A program made the translations under genes and the position numbers. A stretch of DNA of 32,288 nucleotides from a virus: positions 1 through 32,288 of IMG/VR virus record IMGVR_UViG_3300047471_000424; one strand, written 5' to 3'. A model generated the notes under the pieces. It was not told the DNA's origin and did no database searches. It saw only the letters and a program-made list of their open reading frames with translations. Of the stretch, positions 20,111 to 28,275 are shown one piece after another (within the stretch, counting starts at the first letter, position 1; each line of letters starts with the position of its first letter).

Positions 20111-20524
20111 CTAGAGCGTCCCTGTCTCGAGCGGTTCTGTCGCCTCGATGCTGCCCGACCCCGCGAGCTCGACGCGCTGCCCGTTGATCTCCCACATCGG
20201 CGTCTCGGTCGGATGGGTGTTCACCCACTCGACGCGGAGCATTTCCCCGGTGGCGTAGTCCTGGACGGTCGAGAGCTTGATCAGCCCGTCGTATTGCTCG
20301 GACAGCGGCGCGACGAACTCGGTCCTGGGTGGCGGCCCGATCCCGAGGCTGTCGAAGTAATGGAGCGCCTCGAGACCAACGATCCAGTCCTCGTCCGTGA
20401 AAGCAACGTACGCTCCCGCCCCGCCGTGACCGCAATCGGCACCTTCGACCCCGTCGAGCGTGCCGAGACACGGATCGGGTGTGTCCTCGACCAGCTCCTT
20501 CCCGCAGACCGCGCACGCGCTCAT
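20111..20524 (-). CDS. Cys-rich N-terminus hypothetical protein, 137 aa
   Basis: The protein opens MSACAVCGKELVEDTPDPCLG and has another Cys in GADCGHGG (about 31-35), enough for a zinc site. The rest is an alpha/beta segment (DWIVGLEALHYFDSLGI) followed by beta strands (MLRVEWVNTHPTETPMWEIN). It is coupled by ATGA to the beta-propeller-like gene. The function is unknown; it may assist folding or attachment of the neighbouring surface proteins. Confidence 0.55.
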   Translation of the reverse strand: MSACAVCGKELVEDTPDPCLGTLDGVEGADCGHGGAGAYVAFTDEDWIVGLEALHYFDSLGIGPPPRTEFVAPLSEQYDGLIKLSTVQDYATGEMLRVEWVNTHPTETPMWEINGQRVELAGSGSIEATEPLETGTL

Positions 20525-21879
20525 CGGGTGGCGAACGCGAGGTCGGCGACGACCGGACGGGGCGCAACATCGAGGGTGCTGAGCAGGATGGTTTCTCCGT
20601 CAGCGAACGGCTGCGGCGAGGAAGCGTCCGTGCCGACCACACCAATGGAGCCCCACCCGGTGTTGTCGACGAACGCGCTCGTGATCGTGAACTTCGCCCA
20701 GTGGGACGGGTCACCGGTCGCCGACAACCGCAGCTGGCTCCCGACGAGGGCGGTCAGCGCGGCGGTCTGGTTCGCGCCGAAGAAGTCGGTCTCCGACACC
20801 GCGAGGGTCGTCGCCTCAGGGAGGGTGTAGTAGGAGAGGTAGTGCGCGATCGGGGCGGACGGGGTGACGGTCGTCGTGTACCAGAGGGCGTTCGGGAGCT
20901 TGATCAGCTGCCCGCCGGCCGTGCCGATCGCGATGGTCGCGACGGTGGCGGGGGTGGCGGTCCGGATCGCGATGATCGTCCCGGACTTCGTCCCGAGCCA
21001 GAGGAAGACGCCGTCGTGGACAGCGGACCCTTCGTTCGCCAATGCCGCCCCGGTATCGACGGTGGTTTCGGTTGTGAGCTCGAGGTTGTAGCGGTGGACA
21101 CGGTGGGTGCCGTTCGCCTCGTTCGGCTGCCACAGGTACCCGGCCGCGAGGATCAGGTCGTTCCCCGGCAGCGTGTTCGTCGTGTCGAGCAGCGACACCG
21201 ACGAGAGGCTGTCGGGTGCTTTGACGATCCAGGAGCGTCCGGCGGCGTACACGTACCCGTTGTTGACGACGATCGCGATCCCGCGGAACGAGTTGGCCGC
21301 GCCGCCGGAGCGATTCGGCACCTGGATCGACGCGATCGTCGCCCCGTCCGAGAGCCGGAACTTGTACAGCCAGGCGTTCTCGGTGAACGAGTCCGAGACG
21401 AGGTACAGGTAGGTGCCGTCCGAGGCGAGGCCGCTGTTGACGTTGATGTCGTTGCCGGTGGTCCCGATCAGGACGTTGGTGAGGAACGCGGTCTCGGCCA
21501 TCGTTGTCGGGTTGACCTTGCTGATGTTGACGGCACGGGCCCCGTCGCCGATGTCGGAGTAGATCGGCCCGGTGTAGTACAACCCGGTCTGCGGGACGTA
21601 GAGGCCGTTCGCGCTGATGTTGGTGAGGCTCAGCGCGGTGGTCGTGAACGTGCCCGGTGCGGTCGGGTCGGCCCACTTGTAGAGGTTCCCCGACGAGTCG
21701 TTCGCCATCAGCAGCAGCGGCCCGGTGGGGCTAATGATCGCTTTGCCGTCGAGGACGGTGTTCGCCATCGTCCCTGTCGCTGTCGCCGCCAATGTCGGGC
21801 CGAGGTGGAGCTTCCCGGACGCCGGGGCGGACGCCGGGTTGCGGGTGGTCGCGTCGAACGTGTACTTGATCTGGATCAC
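20521..21879 (-). CDS. beta-propeller-like virion protein
   Basis: The 452-aa protein shows repeated short blades: strand-turn-strand units such as LLLMANDSSGNLYKWADP, GLASDGTYLYLVSD, LYKFRLSDGATIASIQVP, YVYAAGRSWIVKAP, LAAGYLWQPNEANGTHRVHR and FLWLGTKSGTIIAIR. About six or seven such units span residues about 50-350, followed by a separate beta domain (LYYTLPEATT onward). This pattern fits a beta-propeller plus a C-terminal domain, suggesting receptor or glycan binding. The GTG at 21879 abuts the upstream TAG. It lies among head genes; blade count and ligand are inference. Confidence 0.65.
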   Translation of the reverse strand: MIQIKYTFDATTRNPASAPASGKLHLGPTLAATATGTMANTVLDGKAIISPTGPLLLMANDSSGNLYKWADPTAPGTFTTTALSLTNISANGLYVPQTGLYYTGPIYSDIGDGARAVNISKVNPTTMAETAFLTNVLIGTTGNDINVNSGLASDGTYLYLVSDSFTENAWLYKFRLSDGATIASIQVPNRSGGAANSFRGIAIVVNNGYVYAAGRSWIVKAPDSLSSVSLLDTTNTLPGNDLILAAGYLWQPNEANGTHRVHRYNLELTTETTVDTGAALANEGSAVHDGVFLWLGTKSGTIIAIRTATPATVATIAIGTAGGQLIKLPNALWYTTTVTPSAPIAHYLSYYTLPEATTLAVSETDFFGANQTAALTALVGSQLRLSATGDPSHWAKFTITSAFVDNTGWGSIGVVGTDASSPQPFADGETILLSTLDVAPRPVVADLAFATR

Positions 21880-22167
21880 CTACGGGATCGGAACCTCGAC
21901 CGTGAACCCCGCGAGCGGCACGTCCTGGTCGACCGCGGCACTGTCCGCCAACCAGACGTTCAGTGTTCCCGGCAACGAGCCGAACTCGTCGAACTCGAGC
22001 GGGAACGTGAACATCCCGGACGCCTTCACCTTGAACGGCCCTTCGCCGCCGGCAACCCCCGGGGTGCCGGCGGTGGGTGCGAACGACCAGCGGAGGTTGA
22101 CCTGCTCCCCGGGGGTGAGGCCGGTCGCGGTGACACCGACCAGCTTGTCTGCGCTGAACATGATCAT
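21880..22167 (-). CDS. small Ig-like or beta-sandwich protein, 95 aa
   Basis: The ATG at 22167 shares one base with the upstream TGA (TGATG). After MIMFSADKLVGVTATGLTPG the chain follows the pattern of a bacterial Ig-like or calx-beta-like domain: LTPGEQVNLRWSF, GMFTFPLEFDEFGSLPG, TLNVWLADS, PLAGFTVEVPIP. A role as a virion accessory or cell-surface adhesion domain is plausible. A start two codons downstream is possible. Confidence 0.55.
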   Translation of the reverse strand: MIMFSADKLVGVTATGLTPGEQVNLRWSFAPTAGTPGVAGGEGPFKVKASGMFTFPLEFDEFGSLPGTLNVWLADSAAVDQDVPLAGFTVEVPIP

Positions 22168-22643
22168 CAGCCGACGAGCCAGATCCCGCACGACACGAGC
22201 ACATTCACGTTCGCGGTCACGTTGATGCGGACGGCGAGCGCCTTGATCGTGCCTCCGGAGAAGTCGGTCTCGTACTCGTCTCCGAGCGGCAGGTTGTACC
22301 GGAACAGCCCCATGAACTGCGGGACGTAGTACTTCTCGAGCGGGGTCAGGACCGTCGGCTCCGCGCTGAAGTTCGCGGTCACGGTCGCCTGCGCGGCGAG
22401 GGTGCGGCCGGACGCCTGCGTGATCGTGGGGGAGCCGGTACCGGTGCCAGCACCCGCCTGGGTGGACTGGCAGATGTCGATCGTGGCCGGGACAGCCGAC
22501 GACGTGACGCCGTCCATCGCGATCGTGACGGACTTCAGCAAGATCGCCTGGTTGGCTCCGGCGATGATGTTCAGTGCGGTCTTCGCGCCCGTGGTGGCCG
22601 CGAACGGCGTCACGTTCGACGCGACATACAGGGGCATTGCCAT
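22167..22643 (-). CDS. beta-rich virion protein after the capsid gene, 158 aa
   Basis: The ATG at 22643 has GAAGGAGTAACCG upstream. The chain is beta-rich with a repeated strand pattern (AILLKSVTIAMDGVTSS, PATIDICQSTQAG, TKALNIIAG) and a C-terminal half that ends VRINVTANVNVLVSCGIWLVG. It resembles small phage structural proteins encoded near the major capsid protein, such as decoration proteins. No specific family is certain. Confidence 0.55.
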   Translation of the reverse strand: MAMPLYVASNVTPFAATTGAKTALNIIAGANQAILLKSVTIAMDGVTSSAVPATIDICQSTQAGAGTGTGSPTITQASGRTLAAQATVTANFSAEPTVLTPLEKYYVPQFMGLFRYNLPLGDEYETDFSGGTIKALAVRINVTANVNVLVSCGIWLVG

Positions 22644-22646
22644 CGG

Positions 22647-22841
22647 TTACTCCTTCGTCTTGGTGTGGGTGGTTCGCGTCGATGCGCGCTTCGTCGGTGG
22701 CTTCGCGTCGTGCCCGAACCGCGCCAGCTCACGGTTGATCGCTTCGATCCGTTCGGGGTCGCCCGCTGCCGGGCCGGCGCGCTCTTCGAGGAGCGCTTTG
22801 ATCCGGTCGGCGAGCATCTCGTCGGTGAGGTCGTCAGGCAT
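22647..22841 (-). CDS. small helical protein after the capsid gene, 64 aa
   Basis: The ATG at 22841 is preceded by GAAGGAGGAGAACC. The peptide is helical and charged (DDLTDEMLADRIKALLEERA, RIEAINRELARFGHD) with a Lys/Thr-rich disordered tail. It is separated from the capsid gene by a strong hairpin. The function is unknown; capsid accessory proteins of this size and charge are common at this position. Confidence 0.6.
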   Translation of the reverse strand: MPDDLTDEMLADRIKALLEERAGPAAGDPERIEAINRELARFGHDAKPPTKRASTRTTHTKTKE

Positions 22842-22866
22842 CCTGGTTCTCCTCCTTCGGTGGTGC

Positions 22867-22903
22867 GCGGGGCGGCCCCGGAGGGGGTGTGGGGCCGCCC
22901 CGC
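22867..22903 (-). terminator. 13-bp perfect GC hairpin after the capsid gene
   Basis: GCGGGGCGGCCCC (22867-22879) and GGGGCCGCCCCGC (22891-22903) are perfect complements with an 11-nt loop. The hairpin begins 11 nt after the capsid stop and has no U-tract. Such structures after capsid genes can partly terminate transcription or protect the highly expressed upstream mRNA. The remaining bases of 22842-22914 hold only the next ribosome site. Confidence 0.65.
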
Positions 22904-22914
22904 TTGCTTGCGGG

Positions 22915-24291
22915 CTAGAACGTCGGGGCGGCGAGCCCGAGGCCCGAGATGATGCTGATCGACTTCGGCTGCCTACCGCTCGCGAAAGCGGAGTAGGCGT
23001 ACAGCTGGAGCCGAACGGTGAGGGTGTTCGACAGGACCTGCGGCATCACCCTGGCGACGATCTCGCTCTCCCACAGGTACATGTCGGACCCGCGGATCAC
23101 GTAGATCTCGTCCTGGTTCGTGGTGCCGCCGTCCGTGGTGCGGACGTTGGCGTCGAGGAGGACGTTGAGGCCCGCGAAGTTGTTCGTGAACCCCTGGTCC
23201 TGCGTACCACTGGCCTGGTACAGGTTGCCCTGCTGGAACAGCGGGAACGTCGACGACAGGTTCGACGCGAGGAACGCCGCCCGGCGCGGGTGCATGATGA
23301 TCGTGTCGGCCGGCGCGAACCGGTTCGACGCGATCAGCTGGATCGCGTTGTAGATCGGCGGGACCGTCTGAGCGGCGGTCGCGCCACCCGTCGAGAACGA
23401 CACGGTGTTCGGGCCGGACACGGCACGGATGCCGAGATGCTGGCCGTTCGCCCCGGTGCCGTTCAGCAACTGGCTGTCGAGCTGCCGGTCGTAGTCGGCC
23501 CTAAGGTCGGTGAAGATGACCTGGTCGATACCCGGTGACGAGTGGTCGATCAGCTGCTGCGACACGTCCTGCTGACCGGCGATCGTACGAACGTCGACGG
23601 TGAGGAGCGCCTCGACGATGTCCGTCGAGGACACGGTCGTCGAGTTTTCCGTGATGATCATCCCGGTCGTGGTACCGGTCGTGATCCTCGGGATCGTGAT
23701 GTGCATCCCCGGATCCGAGTCGAACTGCATCTTCGGGAGCGAGTCCGCGAACGGCCGCCCAGCGCGGGGCTGGAGCGCGTACAGCTCGCCGAGGTACTCA
23801 GGCGGCACGAAGTTACCGCCGGCCGTGACCGTCGTCGAGATCGCCCTCTTCTCCGCGGTCATCCTGGTGTGCCGGTTGAGCCGGTCACCGGCACCGCCGT
23901 CACCCCGTGTGGAGTTGATCAGGTCGAGGAAGAACGACGACCTGGTGGCGGGGCTGTAGATCGCCGGTTCGCGGCCGACACGGATCCGCATCGCCTTGCC
24001 GGCGTCGTCGCCGCTGTCGTCGCCGCTGTCGTCGCCGTCGCCGTCTTCGTCGCGGTTGCTTTGAGCGAACTGGCGGTTCGCGGCGGCGATCGCCTCGAGC
24101 CGGTCGACCTGCTCGGCCCACCGCTTCGACTCAGCTTCGGCCCCGAGGAACAGCGTCCGGTAGGAGTTCATTTCCTCCTCGGTCGCGTCCTCCGGAAGCG
24201 CCTGGATCTTCTCGTCCCATTCCTTCATCTTCAGCACGGCGTCGCCCTGCCGCTGGCGGGCCTCGTCGAGCTGGCTCATCGGCTTGCTCAT
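22915..24291 (-). CDS. major capsid protein, HK97 fold, with delta domain
   Basis: The 458-aa protein has an N-terminal coiled-coil scaffold region (about 1-75, LDEARQRQGDAVLKMKEWDE to WAEQVDRLEAIAAANRQ) and an acidic linker (RDEDGDGDDSGDDSGDD). The mature capsid domain follows, with AISTTVTAGGNFVPPEYLGE, PRAGRPFADSLPKM and PADTIIMHPRRAAFLASN. The N-terminal region is probably removed by the protease encoded just upstream. The ATG at 24291 overlaps the protease stop (ATGA). This is the main shell protein. The cleavage site is not certain but probably lies between about residues 100 and 150. Confidence 0.92.
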   Translation of the reverse strand: MSKPMSQLDEARQRQGDAVLKMKEWDEKIQALPEDATEEEMNSYRTLFLGAEAESKRWAEQVDRLEAIAAANRQFAQSNRDEDGDGDDSGDDSGDDAGKAMRIRVGREPAIYSPATRSSFFLDLINSTRGDGGAGDRLNRHTRMTAEKRAISTTVTAGGNFVPPEYLGELYALQPRAGRPFADSLPKMQFDSDPGMHITIPRITTGTTTGMIITENSTTVSSTDIVEALLTVDVRTIAGQQDVSQQLIDHSSPGIDQVIFTDLRADYDRQLDSQLLNGTGANGQHLGIRAVSGPNTVSFSTGGATAAQTVPPIYNAIQLIASNRFAPADTIIMHPRRAAFLASNLSSTFPLFQQGNLYQASGTQDQGFTNNFAGLNVLLDANVRTTDGGTTNQDEIYVIRGSDMYLWESEIVARVMPQVLSNTLTVRLQLYAYSAFASGRQPKSISIISGLGLAAPTF

Positions 24292-25079
24292 GGTGTGTCC
24301 TCCGGTGTGGTGAGTCGGAACTGACGGCGCTTGACCGCCCGCAGCCGCTCCTCCTCGACCTCGACCGAAGCCGACGTCAAAGCTCGGAGCTCGTTGAGCG
24401 CGACGGTGCGCGTTTCCGCATCACCAGCCGGGGATTCTTCTTCCGGCTCGATGGCGGGGTCGGCCTCTACCTCTGGTGCCGGTAGACGACCAAGATTTAT
24501 GGCGTCCTCGAGTTGGGAACGCATATCGACGTGAGTTGCTCTGTAGGCCGGATAGGTGACGACGCTGGTGTCGAAGAGCTCGTCGGCACCGTCGGCGCGC
24601 AACGTCCTGACGACCGCGCCGTTGTCCGCGACGGCCCAGTCGTCGCCGGCTTCGGTGAGCGTGAACGCGAAGCTCATCTGGTCGATGTCGCCCCTTTGCA
24701 TCGACGTCCTCAGGTCTTTGACCCACCCGATCGTCTTGTCGACGGTCGCGAACACATGGAGGCCGCGGGTGTCCTCGCGCAGCTCGAGCGACCCTGATGC
24801 GGTCCGTGCGAGCACGAAGTTGGGGTCGTGGTTGAAGAGAAGGCGCACGTCGGGCTTCTTCCGGAGCGCGGCCCGGAAGAACCCGGGCTCGATCAGTTCC
24901 CGGAAGCCGCCGAGGTCTTCGGAGAGGCTGTTGAAGATGGCGGCGTGGCCGCGCAACGTGGTCTCGGTCTTCTTCGCGGCGTCGCCGGAGTCGCGCCATT
25001 CGACTTCGACGAGCGGCACGACGATCTCGCGACGGGTTTCTGGCAGGCCGAGGCCCGCCTCGGTGGCGGTGGAAGTCAA
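24288..25079 (-). CDS. HK97-type prohead protease (S78/U35 family)
   Basis: The 263-aa protein carries the prohead protease signature. GHAAIFNSLSEDLGGFRELI is followed by VRLLFNHDPNFVLART with catalytic His84, then DIDQMSFAFT with the catalytic Ser136, and FDTSVVTYPAY. The C-terminal part (about 195-263) is acidic and Arg-rich, as in self-processed tails. It cleaves the capsid delta domain during maturation. The start is TTG at 25079, preceded by AAGGAGG at 8 nt; no better start lies nearby. Confidence 0.9.
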   Translation of the reverse strand: MTSTATEAGLGLPETRREIVVPLVEVEWRDSGDAAKKTETTLRGHAAIFNSLSEDLGGFRELIEPGFFRAALRKKPDVRLLFNHDPNFVLARTASGSLELREDTRGLHVFATVDKTIGWVKDLRTSMQRGDIDQMSFAFTLTEAGDDWAVADNGAVVRTLRADGADELFDTSVVTYPAYRATHVDMRSQLEDAINLGRLPAPEVEADPAIEPEEESPAGDAETRTVALNELRALTSASVEVEEERLRAVKRRQFRLTTPEDTP

Positions 25080-25092
25080 AGGTCAGTCCTCC

Positions 25093-26403
25093 TTAGCGGC
25101 TGCCGTTTGCGGTCGGAACTAGGCTTTTCGGGACAGGCACGGTGCCCGACACGGGGTTCGCGGGCGGGGCGGTGCCGTTCGTGGTGGCGGTCGGGTTGGG
25201 TGCGCCACCGACAGGGGTGATCTGCGGCACCTTCCCCGGCTCCTTCGTCCAATCGGACGGGACGGGCGGCAGCGGGCTGTCGCCGTGCTCGGCGCGGATC
25301 TCGTCGACGAGCTTGGTGCCGTCCTGGATCTGCATATGCTCGACGTTCGCGCTCGTGAGGGCGTCGGTGCGGAGCAGATCGTCGGTCACGAACTCCGGGT
25401 AGACGCTGTCGGTGCCGAACATGTCGGGATCACAGGCGAACGTCTGCTCGATCCTCCGCAACCTTGGAAGGATCGTGAAGTTCAGCAACCGGAGCCCGAG
25501 CTGTTCGGTCGCCTCGGGCTTCGTGAGCGGGTGCCCGAGCATTTCGGGGGCGATCCCCCAGATCCGTGCGACCTGCTCGACGCCGTAGCGTTGCGACTCG
25601 ATGAACTGGGCGTCCTGAAGATTGACACCGGTCGCGACCCACTCCGCGCCGTTCGCCAGCAAGGCTGGCCGGTGGGCGTTGCCGAGGCCGCGGTGGGTGG
25701 CTTCCCACACGTCGAGGATCTCCATCGCCCGCGACGTTTTCACGTTCCCCGGGATCTTCAAAGCGCCGCCGGGTGAGGCGTCGTTCGAGAAGAACCGGCC
25801 CTCGAACTCCTCCAGTGCGACGGCGTTCCCGAGCGCCTGCCGGTGCAGCGTCAACGGGGAATATCCGGAGACTTTCCCGGGGATCGTCCAGCCGCGGAAA
25901 TGAAGGATCTCGGACGGGCTATAGGTGCTCGTCTCACCCTCAACCGTGACCTGGAACACCTTCTCTTTCGTGCGCGGGTCGCGTTTGATGCTCGCGTAGT
26001 TCATGTCCAACGGCACCAACGCGACGACACGCCGGTTCAGGAGCCCTTTCACCTTCAGCACGAGTGAGTTCCCGAACGTCTCCGGACCCGTCGCGATGTC
26101 TGAGAGAAGATCGAATTGGGATTGGTCGGGTGACGGGTTGTCGAGGAGCTTGTCCTGCCATGAGCTCTCCGCGGCGCGCTTGTCGGCCCCGGTGCCGGTG
26201 AAAACGCACAGGTCCATGCTCGCGATCACCAAGGCGATCAGCCGCACGGCCGAGCCGACCGCCGAGAGGCCCAAGGCTTTCTCGGTGGTGTAGCCGGCAC
26301 CTGAGTAGACGTTCGCGCCCCACCCGGGCATCGGGATCGCGGACGAGCCCCACTCGACGGTCCGCATCTCGACGTTCCCGCGGTTCCTCACGCTCACGAT
26401 CAC
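25093..26403 (-). CDS. portal protein, HK97 family
   Basis: The 436-aa protein uses GTG 26403, which overlaps the upstream TGA (GTGA). Visible features are SAVGSAVRLIALVIASMDLC, PSPDQSQFDLLSDIATGPETF, GNSLVLKVKG, EILHFRGWTIPG, NAVALEEFEGRFFSND and SQRYGVEQVARIWGIAPEMLG, the standard order of the HK97/SPP1-like portal family. It forms the dodecameric DNA gate at one capsid vertex. The C-terminus is Pro/Thr-rich. A longer in-frame start upstream would overlap the previous gene extensively. Confidence 0.92.
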   Translation of the reverse strand: MIVSVRNRGNVEMRTVEWGSSAIPMPGWGANVYSGAGYTTEKALGLSAVGSAVRLIALVIASMDLCVFTGTGADKRAAESSWQDKLLDNPSPDQSQFDLLSDIATGPETFGNSLVLKVKGLLNRRVVALVPLDMNYASIKRDPRTKEKVFQVTVEGETSTYSPSEILHFRGWTIPGKVSGYSPLTLHRQALGNAVALEEFEGRFFSNDASPGGALKIPGNVKTSRAMEILDVWEATHRGLGNAHRPALLANGAEWVATGVNLQDAQFIESQRYGVEQVARIWGIAPEMLGHPLTKPEATEQLGLRLLNFTILPRLRRIEQTFACDPDMFGTDSVYPEFVTDDLLRTDALTSANVEHMQIQDGTKLVDEIRAEHGDSPLPPVPSDWTKEPGKVPQITPVGGAPNPTATTNGTAPPANPVSGTVPVPKSLVPTANGSR

Positions 26404-26618
26404 TGGAGCCGCTCCATGAACCACACCCGCGAGCACGGCACCTCAACAGCGTTGTCGAGCGAATATGACTGGCCGCCGTCCTGGAGCAGCTTCGGCGTGA
26501 GGAGCAGGTAGTGGTCGCCGACCTTCCCGTCGAGGACACCTTCGAAGTCGCTCAGCTCAACACCGGGCATCGGTAGGAAATGGACACGGACGCGCCGGCG
26601 GCGGTTGAACCATGTCAA
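26400..26618 (-). CDS. small beta-rich protein before the portal, 72 aa
   Basis: The TTG at 26618 forms a TTGA overlap with the glycosyltransferase stop, and its own TGA overlaps the portal start (GTGA). After a very basic start (FNRRRRVRVHFLPM) the chain looks like a small beta barrel (GVELSDFEGVLDGKVGDHYLLL, VEVPCSRVWFMERLQ). It may be a head-module accessory protein, or it may belong functionally to the glycan block upstream. No family recognised. Confidence 0.6.
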   Translation of the reverse strand: MTWFNRRRRVRVHFLPMPGVELSDFEGVLDGKVGDHYLLLTPKLLQDGGQSYSLDNAVEVPCSRVWFMERLQ

Positions 26619-27376
26619 GCGACCCTCACCTGGTGGCCGTCGACGTGCTCGACGTGGGTCGCCCACACCCGTTCGATCCCGAGTTGGTCGCGGCGCTGGT
26701 TGAACTCCTCGGCGCGCTCGTTCCGGGTGCGGATCCGGTGGTTGTGGCGATGCTCGATCCGCAGATCGTTGAAGTCGGCCATCTCGGCTTCCTGGTGCAT
26801 GTCCTTCCGGCCGTAGAGGATCTGCGTGTCGGTGACGTAGAAGTTGTGTGCGCCCTCGACGCGGAGGCCGGGGACGGCGCGGATCAGGAACCGCATGTCG
26901 GATTGGGAGCCTTCGCTGTCGAACTCGAGGATCGCCGCCAATGGTGCGCCGGTGCCCTGCAAGTGCGAGCGCCACCACAGGGTGACGCCGGCGACGTCCT
27001 CCTTGGTCTGCTCGAGCCGCGCCCGGAAGTCCTCCGGAACGTTCGTGACGACCTCGTCCGCGTCGATCCGGAGGAACCAGTCGTCCGGTGTCGCGATCGT
27101 CATCCCGAGCTGCACCAGATGGTTGCGTTTCTCGACCTCGTTCCCCATCCACACCGTGTCGGGTGCGTGGATCGTCACGCCGATCCCGGCCGCGTACGCG
27201 GCCTGGGTGATGACGTCATGCTGCTCGATCCCGGAGTGCGGTCGGGCCCCGGGGAACAGGAAGTAGCCGCCGTCGCTGGCGACGAGGTGGTCGCAGACCT
27301 TCGCGAGCGCGGTGACGTTCGCGGCGAGCATCGCGCTGGTTTCGTCGTAGAAGCACAGGAGGCCGATGACCTTCAC
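26615..27376 (-). CDS. GT-A-type glycosyltransferase (GT2-like)
   Basis: The 253-aa protein (GTG 27376, GTGA overlap) begins KVIGLLCFYDETSAMLAANV, a Rossmann-like nucleotide-sugar start. The metal-binding motif is FLRIDADEVV (Asp105, Asp107, Glu108). Later segments include DFRARLEQTKEDVAGVTLWW and DMHQEAEMADFNDLRIEHRH. This is the layout of family-2-like enzymes that move a sugar from a nucleotide donor. Acceptor and sugar are unknown. It is one of three predicted transferases in the block between terminase and portal. Confidence 0.72.
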   Translation of the reverse strand: MKVIGLLCFYDETSAMLAANVTALAKVCDHLVASDGGYFLFPGARPHSGIEQHDVITQAAYAAGIGVTIHAPDTVWMGNEVEKRNHLVQLGMTIATPDDWFLRIDADEVVTNVPEDFRARLEQTKEDVAGVTLWWRSHLQGTGAPLAAILEFDSEGSQSDMRFLIRAVPGLRVEGAHNFYVTDTQILYGRKDMHQEAEMADFNDLRIEHRHNHRIRTRNERAEEFNQRRDQLGIERVWATHVEHVDGHQVRVA

Positions 27377-28275
27377 GCCGCCACCTCGTCGAGCTCGCGC
27401 ACCCATGCGAGCGTTCGTTCCATCCCTTCGGCGAGCTCGACCTCCGGCCGCCAGCCGATCTCGCGCAGCTTCTCCGTCGCCAGCCGCTTCACGACGGTCT
27501 GACGTGGCGGCGCAGGGATCAGCTCGATGAGGCTCTCAGGGGCTCCTGTGAGCGCGCAGGCCATCTCGGCGACTCGTTGCATCGGGACGCCGGCGTCGTC
27601 GCGGCCGATGTTCCACACCCCGCCGGGCTGCTCCAAGGTGAGTCGCATGGCGCGGACGGCGTCACCGACCCAGCACCACGAGCGCTCCGACCCCTGGTGG
27701 ACGGGGATCGGTTGGCGGTTGTCTGCCTGCCACAGCATGTTCACGATCGCCGCGCGCCCTCTTCCATGAGGTAGCCCGGGTCCGTACGGCATCGAGGGTC
27801 GCCAGATCGTCAGATCATCCGGGGCGTAGAGGCGGCACGCTTCCTCACCCCAGCGTTTCGAGAGGCCGTAGGCGTTGTGCGGGAGATGGCTGACCGTCAG
27901 CGCCTGCTCCAATGTCCACTTGTAGAGGTCGTCTTCGGCGCAGACGGTGTCGCCGCGGTCGCCGTACACCTCGCTCGTCGACGCATACACCATCCGGACC
28001 CCGGCTTGCCCGCACGCCTGCGCGACGAGAGCGGTCATCCCGGCGTTGTCGCCGACGGTCTCCAACACGTCGTCTTCGCCGAACAACCGGCCGACCTTCG
28101 CCGCCAAATGAACGAGCACGTCGGGTTTGTGCGCCTGGAGGAGCCTCGAGGCGACGTCCTGGCCGCGCAAATCGCCGTGGTCGCGGTCGACACCGATCAC
28201 GTCGTGGTGCGGTTCGAGCTCGGTGACCAAGTGTCCGCCGATGAAGCCAGCGGCACCTGTCACCATGATTTTCAA
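27373..28275 (-). CDS. NAD-dependent sugar epimerase/dehydratase (extended SDR)
   Basis: The 300-aa enzyme starts at TTG 28275, overlapping the preceding TGA (TTGA). It has the NAD fingerprint TGAAGFIGG (6-14), VLVHLAAKVG, the active-site STSEVYG strand (about 99-105) and the catalytic YGLSK (Tyr136, Lys140). IWRPSMPYGPG and WNIGRDDAG follow in the substrate half. It converts a nucleotide sugar, for example by 4-epimerisation, dehydration or reduction; which sugar cannot be told. It supplies the donor for neighbouring transferases, by inference. All catalytic residues appear present. Confidence 0.85.
   Translation of the reverse strand: MKIMVTGAAGFIGGHLVTELEPHHDVIGVDRDHGDLRGQDVASRLLQAHKPDVLVHLAAKVGRLFGEDDVLETVGDNAGMTALVAQACGQAGVRMVYASTSEVYGDRGDTVCAEDDLYKWTLEQALTVSHLPHNAYGLSKRWGEEACRLYAPDDLTIWRPSMPYGPGLPHGRGRAAIVNMLWQADNRQPIPVHQGSERSWCWVGDAVRAMRLTLEQPGGVWNIGRDDAGVPMQRVAEMACALTGAPESLIELIPAPPRQTVVKRLATEKLREIGWRPEVELAEGMERTLAWVRELDEVAA

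Noticed and set aside
20479-22329. Long plus-strand open frame of 616 codons
   Set aside because: It lies opposite well-supported minus-strand genes. It is extremely rich in Arg, Val, Gly and Asp with no recognisable motif, as expected for an antisense frame in GC-rich coding DNA.
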